Shown here: positions 34,083-45,734 of the stretch, piece by piece | Layout of the letters: each line of letters starts with the position of its first letter | Numbering within the stretch: position 1 is the first letter of the stretch | Assembly: GCA_021031095.1 (NCBI GenBank) | Contig: JAGFVP010000140.1 | Location: 1-64,000 of the forward strand | Length of the DNA: 64,000 nt | Source: Bathelium albidoporum | Lineage: Eukaryota; Ascomycota; Dothideomycetes; Trypetheliales; Trypetheliaceae | Reading direction: 5' to 3' | Program-made: the position numbers and the translations under genes | Notes under the pieces: model-generated | Told to the model about the DNA's origin: nothing | Database searches by the model: none | What the model saw: the letters and a program-made list of their open reading frames with translations, nothing else

Positions 34083-35750
34083 GTGATCGGGGCGCGGGCG
34101 TGAGAGGTGGTGGGCAAATTTGTAGCACAAGATTCGGCCGGGCGAGGGTGGACGGAAAATCTTATAGGGACCGGGGCTCGGATCAAGGGGGAGTGACGCA
34201 GCGAAAACGTGGGGAACAGCGGGCCGGGGTTGGTTGGTGGGAGCCGTAGGCGGACTCCACGACTTTTTCAGGAGCATGGACTGAGCTGGACGTTCCGCGC
34301 GTGGATGAGGAGCTGAGTCCGGCAACCCTGTCAATCGTTAGCCCGGCTGGAAGGGGATGCGCCTCCTGCCTCTGACGAGAGCACGGTGAGATGGGCTGCG
34401 ACAAGCAGCGCGTGGCGCCAATGGCGAGGATCAGCCGGCCGGCCATCTCCACCAGGCCCCCCCAAGTCTCGCCCTGGTGCATTTTCTTTTTCCTGCCGAT
34501 GCTCATGCGCAGGGCCGGCCAGCCATGCGAGATGCCTGCTGCAGGGGGATGACGCGAGCTGATGAGAGTACTGGAACCGCTACCAACCTGACAAACTCGT
34601 CGCTGCCTACCAGACCGACCCCCGTCGCTGGCGGACAAGACTGCAGTCGGCCCTATCTCGTGCTCAGGCCGCTCTATGACGCGCGTCGAAATCCAAGGCC
34701 GCCGTGGCCCCCGCTATCCTCTTCCGCACGGGGAGCTGAGATAACGTGTCAAGAGTGTGGCCGGCGAGCGTGTTGGATGGCCATCCTCGTTTCGCGACTG
34801 TGGAGGAGCCGCGGGGGGGTGGTAGGACAACTTTAATTAGAGCAAGCGCCAGCTGAGCCCTCAAGTGCGCGAGCTCTGCCTGGTGATTTGTCGGGCGAGC
34901 CAGCGTCGTTATCGCGAGCGACAGCCGGACCAAAGCTGCCGACCCAAGAACAAACCTGGCGGATCTCGAGATCTCGTCCCAAAATCCTTTTTTCTGTGGG
35001 GAACGCCGTGGGGCTGCGGGTGTGAGTTTCGGCTGTGCTCAAATGCGATGCCAACTCAAATGCTGGTGTCACCATAAGGTTGCTCTGCAATGATAGCGAC
35101 CTGCTGCTTTACATGTGTTCACGTCTTCGGACACGCCCACGGAGATCTTTAGCGTTGGGTCGTTGGCCCAGCCTCGCAATCTCGAGTTGGCTGCTGCCTT
35201 ATCGCCAGGGAGAAGCGTCCCGCGGACAGGTCACGTAGCCCAGACCGCGATGTCTCAACTTAGGGCCAATACCTCTGAACAAATGTTGACAAGCCTAAGG
35301 TAGTAAGATGTGGGGAATGATCATCTCCCAATGACGCCGAGTATAGCCATTCCCGCCGGAAAAGCTTCCTTGGATAAATTTAGATGGAGGTTTGACGGTA
35401 CTGTGTAGCCAAAGTACCTAGCACACTGCTCGAAAATAGTCTGCTTCCTTTTGCTATTAAGGAGATCCTCTACACGTTTCATGTTCGGCGTAGCAGGAAA
35501 AGCATTATTGGAAGGTTCCGTTGCCCCCAATTGGCTCTTCGTGCGGACAACTGAGACACGGTGGCACGGTGACAGGTTGGCAAGATCAGATAAGTAGGCA
35601 TATGACTAGCCACTATGGGCGCATCAAGGATCACGGCCAACCACAGTAACTACGCATTTCCCTTCCTGAAGCCGCTACCCAGGGGAAGACCTCCCGCCGC
35701 GAGTCTATCTCCACCGATCAAAGCTACGCTTTGGCGTGGGGTGGGCACGT

Positions 35751-35942
35751 CTATACTCTTTCGGAATCGGCTTCCCCGCGCATGATCCTGATCATCTTGC
35801 CTTGCTTTAATTGCTGCTTCTGCCCCTTGGTGGGATTGGGCTGACTGGCCGGCATGATACGCGGCCCGCCCGGAACCTTTTCGCACGAGGTCATGATCAT
35901 TGGTAACGACTTCGGACTCTTCGGGCAGTCATTCTTTGGCAA
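35751..35942 (-). CDS. Possible small protein or exon, unknown
   Basis: A 63-codon frame starting at an ATG (35942) whose product is polar with ordered-looking composition (VPGGPRIMPASQPNPTKGQK). The Pro/Gly/Lys-rich text looks more like a real disordered protein than random translation, but no intron, domain or neighbour supports it. It could be a terminal exon or chance. Confidence 0.25.
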   Translation of the reverse strand: MPKNDCPKSPKSLPMIMTSCEKVPGGPRIMPASQPNPTKGQKQQLKQGKMIRIMRGEADSERV

Positions 35943-36755
35943 TGTAAAGTTTACGTTCCGAATCGAACTGTCTTAGTAGATCTGCGGGGACCAAACCGGA
36001 GCCAAGCAAAAAATAATATTGAATTGACTATGATAAGGGGCAAATTATGGCTCCAGAACATAAACTGGGCCAACAAAAGCAGTTCCAAGGATCGCTGTGG
36101 CTCTGGTGTTCCACTGCTGGCGTAGGAGTCTGACAAGCGAATGGCTGCTAAGCCAGCCGTTGATCCTTTTGCTGCTGACAAAGAATCAGCCTCAGCATCA
36201 AAAGTAGAGGTACGAAGGTGCGGAGTAGAATCAGATAAAATAACGTTAGACTGATTGCTTTGCCCTAATTCAGTTAGTATAATTTACCGATACCTTCTGT
36301 TTCGTCTTCAAATTCAGCCTGGAGAGGTAAACGCTAAGAGATCATAACAAGAAGCCCGCAGTTTATCATAATATCGGATAGATTCAAGCACCTGAAACTG
36401 TTGAACTGGGACATTCTGGGCACACCCAATGCGGATGATCAATAATTACAGCGGCTTGGTCGTAGCTGGGGGCCTTGTGTACGGTATCTTGGATGGAGGT
36501 CCGCTGCCTTTATCATCGCTTCGTACCGCACACGACCGATGACAAACAGAAGGAATGCTTACTCACTGCATTTCTGGAAGAGGCATGTATTACATTAGTA
36601 GTAAGAAATGTGAGCACGAATCTCAGCTTCAAATGAGATCAAGAAGTAATTACTCAGATTTCTAGTTATCCAGCTTTCCTCTTCTGGACCAAAAGTGTTG
36701 CGGCATCTACGGAAGATTTGACGTCGCCCAGCCTTGGCCTCGGACGTGCGGTCTG

Positions 36756-36950
36756 TCATGATACAAGGAAGCTACTCATAACATGCTCCCCACCTTGGCT
36801 TTCGACATGCCGCTGAGAAGATTGCGGGTCAAACATGTGGTACCCAGCCTCGGCGAGTTTCGGATGATCGAAGAAGACTCCGTGCGAGAAAAATTCCTTT
36901 GCGTTCGTTTTGCCCGGAGGTTTCAAGCTCTCTTTTAGCCGCAAGCTCAT
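36756..36950 (-). CDS. Possible small protein or gene relic, unknown
   Basis: A 64-codon frame with an ATG at 36950. The middle (KEFFSHGVFFDHPKLAEAGY) has a residue mix resembling a folded enzyme segment. No flanking exons were found that extend it in a convincing way. It may be a relic or part of a gene whose other exons I cannot see. Confidence 0.25.
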   Translation of the reverse strand: MSLRLKESLKPPGKTNAKEFFSHGVFFDHPKLAEAGYHMFDPQSSQRHVESQGGEHVMSSFLVS

Positions 36951-38690
36951 GCGTCAAATCCTACGCCGTAAATGGGTCCGCCATGACCATGACACGAGCT
37001 GCGGGCGTTTGACCCGGGGGGACAACCCTGTCTTACCCCTGACGCTAGCATCGCATTCCAGAATATCCGTAGAAAAACGCTTAGATCTTAACGCAGCAAC
37101 ACATCACATGCATCGGATGTCAAACCAAGACAAGATACAGGCAATTCACCACCAGCGGCGAGCCGTTGCAATAATGCAGGTGGGGTTTGAAAATTTTCTC
37201 ATCCTCGCAGGTCATAGACTTGGTGTTACACAAGCTTCGGATCCCCCTCCAAATTGAAACAAGCGCAATCATCCAGAAAGAAGGATATTCACACGTTGAC
37301 TCTAGACAAGTCTACAACTGCGGCTACCTCGATGCTGTTTGTAGCTCTCGGATTTGACTTCCAAAATCTCACAGCCATACCGGAGTTTGAAAGCCACAAA
37401 TATCTCATTCCGATTCTTATCCGCGGTCTGCCCATGTCACAGCACACAGCAGCAGATTCCAGATTGTCAACGCCGTTAACCAGCATTGACTAGTTTAATC
37501 GAAGTTATCGAATCGTCATTACCGTAAGGTCAATGGCAATGTGATGGGCCTCAAGTGCAAAATTCCTAATGACAGAATGAGATTTTCCGACAACCCAAAG
37601 CAACGGTCTTAGAAGAGAGACAGGGATCTGATACTTGAAAGTGTTGAAAGGAGTTTCGTTGGCATACGCAAACACACGACTTGACAAAACCAACAAGCTA
37701 GCAACAGGCAATATAGATATCTGCTAGAAAAGTTCGCTGAGCCAATGCTCAATCTGCCTAAGCATTCTCGTCTCTTCTTCAAGATAGGACTACAGAGACC
37801 AGGTCCTGCAATTTGATTATGTGGAAATGTGTAAGCAAGGTTCTCATAAATAAGTATACCGCTACTATGCTTTCGACATTGTCACCCTAATGTTTAAAGA
37901 GAGCGAATCTATCTGGATCAACTTTTAGACAGGATTTGGAGAATGCAAGCGTAGTGAGAGTTGCTAAATTTGTCTGTGAATGAGTTGACTGAAAAATTCG
38001 GTGGCAACACCAATAGCACAGCGGCTATGGCAAAACTACTATCTGTGCTGGATGGTACATGATTCAAACAAGGTGTTGTAAAAAAAAAGGTGACACATTC
38101 AAACCTTTCGCCATCACAAATAAGGTAGCTGAACCTTTGAATCATGCGAATGGCCACAAGCAGTCTGCGATCAGTCATCTACACATCCCCATATCGACTT
38201 GGTGATGACTATCTCTTAAGGCCTTTGTCGCTTGGAAGCTCGACTGTCTTATCAAGCCATATGTTGCGGGATCTCCAGATGAACGACACGTGCTGCCGCT
38301 AAAGTCGGAAGGCATTTATTGATGGTGTTCTGGGAAGAACAGCATAGGTACATGTGGGAACACAATATGGTCCTCGGAGTTAGCGAACAGCGTTCTTATG
38401 TCAATCTTAGGCGCATGAACCTATCCCCAGAGACTCGCGTGGAGTAGCACTTATATTATTTTGCTGAGTAAGTGTTCAGAAGGTAGGAGATATCTCATTC
38501 GCCAATTGCATACATCACGTACTCACGCAAAGTTATAGCACGAAGCCAGATGAAGGTTTATTGTATCGATAAGCAGGGCTCAAGCAACTGCCACTGACTT
38601 GTTCGAGCCCCATATCTCCAAAAGAGCAGCACCGATCGCAAATTCTCATGTCCGCCCAGGCGCTGGCAATCTCAAGAGTTCGCCATGCAG

Positions 38691-39166
38691 CTAGAACCCC
38701 TGCTGCCTGCCCTGGTTCTCTCCTTGGTCATACGAATTGTCCACACCCTGATCGAACTGCTGCACATCGTTCTCCGCACGGCGTCCCTCGCCCTCAGCAC
38801 CGCCAATCTTGTCGCCAACCCACTTCGCCGCGCCCTCAATGGCACCGCCTACGTCAGAAGGGGCATTCTTGACGCCTTGGACAACGTCACGGCCCGCGTT
38901 GTCAGCGCTCTGGGCGATGTCGCCGGGGACGTTCTCGACATCTTGCTCATCGCGGCGGACGTCTTGGCCGGCGCGGTCGTAGTCGCCCTCTAAAATATCG
39001 AATTAGCCATTTGAGCATCGTTGAAAGCCAATGAAACGTGGGATATAGAAGAGAGACATGGAAAGCGTAACTCGAAAAGCGATTCAGACTGGAAGGACTT
39101 ACCAACGGCACCGGCGGCGTAGCCAGCGTCCTGGGCGGCGTTCTGGTCGAAGTTGCCCTGACTCAT
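38691..39166 (-). CDS. Small hydrophilic repeat-like (LEA-like) protein
   Basis: Unnamed small protein of fungi. Exons 39166-39103 and 38989-38691 (intron GTAAGT...TTTTAG, 113 nt, phase 1) give 120 aa. Seen: start MSQGNFDQNAAQDAGYAAGA, then an extremely hydrophilic body rich in Gly, Asp, Gln, Ala and Arg with loosely repeated units (DRAGQDVRRDEQDVENVPGD, DNAGRDVVQGVKNAPSDVGG, KWVGDKIGGAEGEGRRAEND), ending NQGRQQGF. It has no Cys, signal peptide or membrane segment. Composition and repetition resemble stress-associated hydrophilins. A stress-protective role is inference. The plus-strand frame opposite (38685-38993) is its antisense shadow. Confidence 0.72.
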
Positions 39167-40754
39167 TGTGGTTGGTGTGTGCGTGATTTATGGAAGTTTT
39201 GAGATCGAAGGTATTGTTTCCACGTTCGTATAATTCTTTGCCCACGTCAAGAAATTGAAATTGCAAATTGGAAGCCAAAATCTGGAAAGTTTAGTGCAAC
39301 ATATAGGAAAGACTGCCCCTCGTTGCAGGCTGCGTGCCCTGTTTGCGGATCGTTATGACATCAGTGGTCGAATTTGAAACGTGACACGTCTCTTGTGGCC
39401 TTGTGAACTTTCTCAGAATATGTTTTTTATCCCTCCATCACCACTCAACATTGGCTAGAAGCCAGTGTCAGAGCTCTGCATTGCGTGATACGCACTCTGG
39501 AAAGGCGTGCTTTATCCCCATACTATAGCCGTTCCGTCAACAGCGGTTACGTCAGGAGCAGGAGCCCGACTCAGTGGCATTTTTTAGGTGCCTATATATC
39601 AGCAAGTAATTACTCTTCCTTCAATTCGAAAGTTTGTTTTCTCCATGCCACAGAAATAGAACTCAAGGTTTCTGTCATGATTTCAATAGAACCGCGCAGG
39701 GAACCGTCAAAACTGATCGCGCAGAGTCCGTGATTTCGAGGTCAAGAGTTTACAACTGCTTGAACTCAAACTGCATGTGAACCCATTCATGGTCTCTTGA
39801 ACCCAACTAGTCCTTAGATTGACTCAGGTCTGCGTACCTGCAATCGTACGCCATGCTCAACGCGGGACTGTTTACAGGACCAACACCTTCCAACATGCCA
39901 TCTCATGTTGCACAGAGCCAAAAGTCCTCACTCTATGCACGACCAGCGATGCGAGACGTTATGTTCCAGTCGAATTGGGTAGTCAAATTCATGAAGTCTC
40001 CAAGCCGAACGACTAGATTGTCCGTGAACGTATGTCTATTTATATGAAAATGACTACTAGGGCTGCAAGGATAAGGGGGCGGGAGGAGCCGAAATGGGCG
40101 AATAAGCTTTCTCTTAGCGCTGACCCTTTTCGCGCAGGGCAAAGGCATCGTTTGGTGGCAACCCTGTGTTCATCGCTGCAACCCTAATGATGCAGCTGTA
40201 CTCCATGCCTACTTAGGTGTCTATCAAGCAAACCATAGTCGCTGGGGAAGCATCAGCGAGTTGCACATTCTCAATGCTCGACCGCTAGAGCACTCACTGA
40301 ACGCCAAGATGCACTTCCGCTGTGGAAAATGGCATGAAACGTGAAAGAAACCGCTCCGTCGGACGACTGACAATCTTGGTCTGGACCCCATTGCTCAGCA
40401 CGCGCTAGCCAATGGCCCCAGTTTATCGGCGAGCTCGTTTCTAACACTGCCACCAACTGCGCGAGTTGAAGAGAGATGCGCGCCGCTTAGTCTTGTGTGA
40501 CCGACCGTCCTTCGTATTCCTCCTGCTCAGCCTGCTCGAGCCATACATTCCTCCCCTTCTCCGTCAGGCCATTTTCTCCAGATGCCGTCACTTGTGTTAC
40601 TGGACGATCATGTTGCAAGCTGACCGGGAGCTTAGTCCTTGCTCACGCAGCGCCTCGACGCCACTGTAACGTGCCCAACGTTGCTTATCGCACTCCTTTC
40701 CAATTCTTCAACACACGCCCTGCACCTTTCTTCAGTCCCGACCGGTCTGGCATC
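39167..40754. other. Intergenic, divergent upstream region
   Basis: 1.6 kb between divergent genes. Nothing beyond short frames is seen. A pyrimidine-rich stretch lies around 40490-40740 just before the GT90 start, as expected for its promoter or 5' UTR. Confidence 0.45.
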
Positions 40755-42252
40755 ATGCTGGCCCAGCGGTGGCCGATTTTTGTCGGCATCACCGTGGTAA
40801 TTTTGATATTTCTATTCTCCTTTTCAGAGCACACCGATATCAAGTCGGCGTTAAGGCCTAAGCCACCACCACCTCCTCCTCTACCAATCGTCGTGCCAGC
40901 GCACGAATCGGAGGACTGGACCTTTGAAACCGTCCGCGACGGCCTTAATCTTGGTCTCTCCGACCAACGCTGTAGCGTACGAAGCATCCATATCTCCGAC
41001 AGAATTTCATATTTCTCTAGGAGAACGAGGCTAAAAATAACTGTCGAAATAGGAGGCCTTCCCCAAACTTTACACCGAAATTGACAGAGCAGTCGATTTC
41101 CACAAGCAACGTGGTGGCATCAAACGCAAGCAGGTCCACCTTTCTGATGATCCAATCCACGCCCAGGCGCATTGCTTGATCTATGATGGCCAAGTAGGTT
41201 ATTTACGCTTGACCGATTCATCTTGAATTCATTTCCCCGGCTCCTGACTTTGGCTGCTAGCTGTATGTTATCAAGGAGCAGTTGCGCGCATACCACGTCG
41301 GACCCAAGAGAGATCCCCGAATCTCTGCCGCTGTAGGCTCCGTGTTTCGGTCGCTTGCTGCCTTGCCAAACCCCAGGATCGTGCCCAACGTCGAATTCAT
41401 CATCGATGTCGAAGACTGGCCTGGCAATGATAACCCTGAACGCACAATTTGGGGTTTCAGCCGTGACCGTAATGACAACAACACCTGGATCATGCCGGAT
41501 CACGGCGGATGGAGCCCTTTTGACGTCGCGGGCGTTGGCTCATATCATGTCTTTCGAGATGACGTGAGGCTGAATGATAAGCCCTTCTCCGAGAAAATCC
41601 CCAAGGCTGTGTATCGGGGTACCAAGCACTTGAACGAAATGAGGGAGCACCTGGTCGAAATCACAAAAGAAAAACCATGGGCTGATGCTGCTCACACAAG
41701 CAAAGAAAACCACATCCTGGCCCACAAATTTTGTGATTACCAATACCTCTTCCATGTCGAAGGTCAGGCACACCCTCGCCCCTGCATTCCCTTACCCACA
41801 TCAGGAATTCTTCTTCTAACCCAATGTCACAAACAGGCAAATCCTGGTCCGGTCGACTCCGCTATCTCTCCAACTGCAAGTCTGTCCTCCTCATCCCCAC
41901 CCTCAACTATATCGCCCACTTCTACCCACTCTTCGAGTCCGAGGGTGCTCACCAAAACTACGTCCACGTCGAGCACGACTTCTCCGACCTCGACACCAAG
42001 ATGACCCACTACCTCGAGCACCCCGACGAGGCGGCTCGCATTGCTGAGGAGGCGAAGACGACGTTCCGCGACCGGTACCTGACCCCGGCCGCGGAGGCAT
42101 GCTACTACCGGCGCATGTACACGGCGTGGGCTGAGCTGCAGCGGTGGGAGCCGGAGCTGTGGGAAGATAAGAAGGACGAGGATGGGAAGAAGGCGCGGGT
42201 GAGGAGAGGCCGGAGCTATGAGGAGTGGGAGATGCCGAATCCATTTGACTGA
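40755..42252 (+). CDS. GT90/CAP10-family glycosyltransferase, type II membrane protein
   Basis: Member of the CAP10 family (GT90), which includes Cryptococcus capsule xylosyltransferase-related proteins and animal POGLUT enzymes; acts in the secretory pathway. Four exons: 40755-40976, 41053-41193, 41261-41762 and 41837-42252, giving 426 aa. Seen: a short cytosolic start, a membrane anchor at about 7-23 (PIFVGITVVILIFLFSF), a Pro-rich stem (PPPPPPLP), the family motif EAFPKLYTEIDRA, NVEFIIDVEDWP, KIPKAVYRGT and the highly conserved SWSGRLRYLSNCKSVLL followed by HYLEHPDEAARIA. Intron positions were set by these motifs. Acceptor sugar or protein is unknown. The charged C-terminus (DKKDEDGKKARVRRGRSYEEW) is variable in the family. 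Confidence 0.9.
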
Positions 42253-43560
42253 TCTTTGCTTTGGAAAGGAGCGGGATGAAGATTTGGCGTATGAAAGACA
42301 AATATCGGGTTTCCTATGGTGCATTATCCCCAGCGTGGAGCATGGGGTTGGGAAATGATAGAATTGACTTCTTTCTTTGGGCGGCTTTCTGTTGATACCA
42401 GGCAGGAAAGCTGTGCTCCGTCTTGCCTCGTAGGACGGGTAAATGAGTACTGTTGCTGGTACTGGAAAGTATTGATACGAAAAACAGGAGATGGGGCGAC
42501 CAGGTAATAGTACCTTTTTTCCGTGTGCTCAAGAATTCATATTTCAATCGTGTTTCACTATTACTGAAATAGCTCAAATGGCATATTCTGCTTGCAACCT
42601 TCGCTTTCCTGTACTGAGTGATAGATTGAATATGCTCATCTGTAAACGAACGAGGGCGCCCCCAAAGACAAAAATGTCAATCTGTTTTTTTTTTTGGTTT
42701 TTTTTGGGTTGCAGAACGCGCCATTGCCACATCGAGTAGTGAAAGCAGCGTAGGAAAAACAGTTTTCCAGAAATGAAAGCACAAAAGGAGATATCCGGAT
42801 TGATGATATGCAGAGACTGCTCTAAAACTCGGCTTCTTCCAAGTGCTAGCAGGTTCGCTGGATCTCCAATGATTTTGTGTTGGTTTATGGTCCGTAGGCC
42901 GAATTTTCACGTCACCCGAGACTTCTACTCTATATCTGTATTCTTATCCAGCTCGGTTGCTCCGAGCCAAAAGGACTACCTTCTGTCATTTCAGCTGATA
43001 GGAATGCGGTACCTGATTATTGTTACAAGCTCATGGCGCTGTTCTCGTTTGACATGGAACGGACAGATCGATGGAATGGACCATTGACAAGGGCGCCATC
43101 ATAGGCTTCAAAAGTGGTGGCAAACGCTGTGGCAAAAGCTGTCGGTAGTGTTTTTTCAGTTGACATGCGCCACGACCAAGTCAACGAATCCTACGCAATT
43201 CGCAACAAGGAACTTAATCCTTGTTCAGATCCCATAGCTCTAGGAATGCTTGACTCAAACATGTCAGCCGAAATAGCAGCAGAACGTGGTGGCCACAGCG
43301 TACACACTCACCTATTGAACCAAGTATGTATTCAACACTGTTGTATCCTATGCTTGGAATTTTGTAAAGTTTAGCGTCGTATCTTATCCTAGCAAGCTTC
43401 GCTGGCCTTCAGCAGCATCCTTATTTTTCTGGACATATTTGATCGGGGACTCTCCCCTCCTGAGTCTACGACCCTTGGTTCTCGATGGTGATCAACCCTA
43501 TATCATATAACTCGTCACTAACACCGAACTTACAATGCCCAAATATCAACCCACTCGGAG
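42253..43560. other. Convergent intergenic region with poly-T tract
   Basis: 1.3 kb between convergent genes. It contains a T-rich tract (T runs interrupted by GG, about 42684-42706) and, at 43114-43329, a coding-like segment listed separately. Confidence 0.45.
43114..43329 (+). pseudogene. Orphan exon-like segment, unknown
   Basis: A 72-codon stretch with protein-like composition (VANAVAKAVGSVFSVDMRHD, then ELNPCSDPIALGMLDSNMSA) that ends in HTHLLNQ followed by GTATGT, a good donor. No ATG-led upstream exon or downstream exon continues it before the convergent minus-strand gene. It could be one exon of a gene I failed to assemble, or a relic of a lost gene. Function is not recognised. Confidence 0.35.
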
Positions 43561-44596
43561 TTACACCAGTCTCTCGTTGGTCTCAAGTTCCATCGATATT
43601 GGCGTCCCAGGTAACTCTTGTATGCCTTCTTCTGTCAACTCTTCTATCCCATGCCCCTCCATCTCTTGTGCTCCTTGCCCGCTCACTTCTGCCGGTTGCT
43701 TTTCCCTCGTCTCCAACTCTGGCACTGTGTCAGCCACCAGTTTGGCTCTTGCTTTCCGTCTCCTTAGGAACCAAATCAAGCCCAGGATTCCAAGCAAGGC
43801 GATTATGGCTGCAAGAACCCCAATACCAACATCCATTTGATAATTTCTATTGTTTGCCACGTTGAACCCACCTCGGGATCCTGAATTCGGATGTTGGGTT
43901 GCTGAGGTTATTCCTGGGGACGTCCTGGCCCTCGGTCCTTGAGATGCCAGACTGGGACCGCCAGAGGATGTGGTATGTGTTAAGCTTCTTGACGATAAGT
44001 CCTTCGCGTTGTAGATGAAGACATTGTCTGCCAATGAGTTAATAACACCGCTTCCAATTGCCACAGTAGGTGTTGAGTCCCATGCGATTAAAGTTGTGGT
44101 GGTCAGAGCGAAGGCGTTTATACACAAACACATAGTGGCCGCTCCTGTCGCGCCATTTCCCATTACTTCAGGAATATTGTTTTCAAGCCCCGCTTGTCCC
44201 CAGCCACCGGGGACGCCATTAGTGAATCTGGTACTGCTTCATGTGACTCGAACTTGCAGCTTACGATGAGCAACAAACCGCCGTATTTTTGCCTGAAGCA
44301 TCCGCATAACTCCCTGCAACAGATTGACCTCTTGGACATATCGGTGAGCCTGTCCAGATATTTAATGCTTTGTTCTGGTTGGATGTCCAACCAGGAGCGA
44401 AGCATGCCACACTTTGATCCATCACTCTGGATGCCATGATCTCGCCGGTATCGTAGTATTGGATTATATCAGTTACTCGACAAGACGGTGGCGGCGTGAA
44501 TGTTGTCGTTAGAGGCGCGTGGAAAGTCATTGTTGGCAGACCAGAGATCGACGCTTGCTGGCTAACAATGCTGTCAAGAGAAATAGTGGCCGACAT
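43561..44596 (-). CDS. Single-pass membrane protein with Cys-containing outer domain
   Basis: Common fungal architecture with no defined role. Exons 44596-44265 and 44227-43561 give 332 aa; the intron is only 37 nt (GTAAGC...TACCAG) but both the phase and the total length fit. Seen: no N-terminal signal peptide; a Thr/Pro-rich start (LTTTFTPPPSC) and a region with spaced cysteines (ICPRGQSV, AVCCSS, MCLCINAF) typical of fungal surface proteins with a CPxG and CC pattern; a Ser/Gly-rich stalk; one membrane segment at about 244-265 (IGVLAAIIALLGILGLIWFL) followed by RRRKARAK; and an acidic cytosolic tail. A sensor-like role is often guessed for such proteins, but nothing in the sequence proves it. 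The intron may need adjusting. Confidence 0.7.
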
Positions 44597-45734
44597 GATG
44601 CTTGAAGTACGTCACGACGACGAATAGGAAATTGAAGATGGAGATGATTGATTCATTAATACCAGATTTTGTGGGCCCACATATCTTCGCGCACAAACCA
44701 ATGGATATGTATTTACGAACTGATTCATGGCAAGGCCGATGGCCGTGGCGACTGCAGTGCAAAGGGCAGTCATCCTCCTGGAGATTCCCAGCCACTAATT
44801 GAATTGTTCCATCCTGGCTGTGAAGCGTACCGCAAAAAAGCGAAAACTGAGCAATTGAAGAGCTCGGTTCAGATGATAGTGATGCAGAGACAAAGTGAGT
44901 AGGCGGAACGACTTACATCTCTGCTCAGATTCGTTCGTGGATGACCGGGCTGCATGATCGGTGTATTTGAGGATTTATACCCCAGTCCATTTTGCCTACC
45001 TGAACTTGATTTTTTTCCAGAGAATTCGCATTATTTGAAAATCACTGGCCGGCATCATTATTCAAAGGCTCTCTCCGAGAGACTGTAATGAATTTGAGAC
45101 CCTGAACGATCATGGAAGACCAAACAGGTTTGATTGCAAAATCAAGGCGCGTATAATGGCCGGCAAAAAAGAAAATGCGACGGCATCATGCTAAAGGGTA
45201 GACACTTAAGAACTCTTTGATTCATGTCGACTAGAAGAGCGGATCAGAGCTAGGTTTGGCAGGGGATAGAATCTGTTGCCGGCATTACTTGATTTGAAGT
45301 ATATTATCATGCTGCACTCTCAGATATAGGTAACAAGGGTTGTGCTGTAGCCTTAGCCGATTCCAGCAGAGGGACGCGCCTTTAGGAATATCTGGGTTTC
45401 TCGATGGTTGGGTCTGCGTGAGCTATCCTTAGCGAAGTCAAGCGAAGAGTTATACCACCTTTATTTCGCATAGTTGGAGTGAGGCGTGTGGAGATGAAAA
45501 AAACGGCACAACGGACCGCGCGGGCCCCTCGGTGCTTGTCGGTGTTAAATCTGCAGCGGTGACGACACAAACACAGCCAGCAAGATGAGCAAGGATTGTT
45601 TCGTCATGGAAATCGATGCAACAGTCAACAGGGCATTATTTTTAAATCAGCGATGAGGGCTTTCGTCCGAAAATTCCCAGCCCTGAGTTCTAACCCAGAT
45701 CGTTGTTTACAATTTGCTTACACAATCAACAACC
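44597..45734. other. Intergenic, divergent upstream region
   Basis: 1.1 kb between divergent genes, moderately AT-rich. Only short frames are present; no feature was recognised. Confidence 0.45.

Larger units (their letters stand above)
34083..38690. other. Long upstream region of creA, mostly without genes
   Basis: 4.6 kb. The first 1 to 1.5 kb (to about 35300) is GC-rich and probably carries the creA promoter and long 5' UTR. Two short minus-strand frames look somewhat coding-like and are listed separately. The remainder (about 37000-38640) is more AT-rich with nothing recognised. Confidence 0.45.

Noticed and set aside
33575..34186. 203-codon minus frame overlapping CreA
   Set aside because: A different frame of the same strand over the zinc-finger region; CreA explains the sequence.
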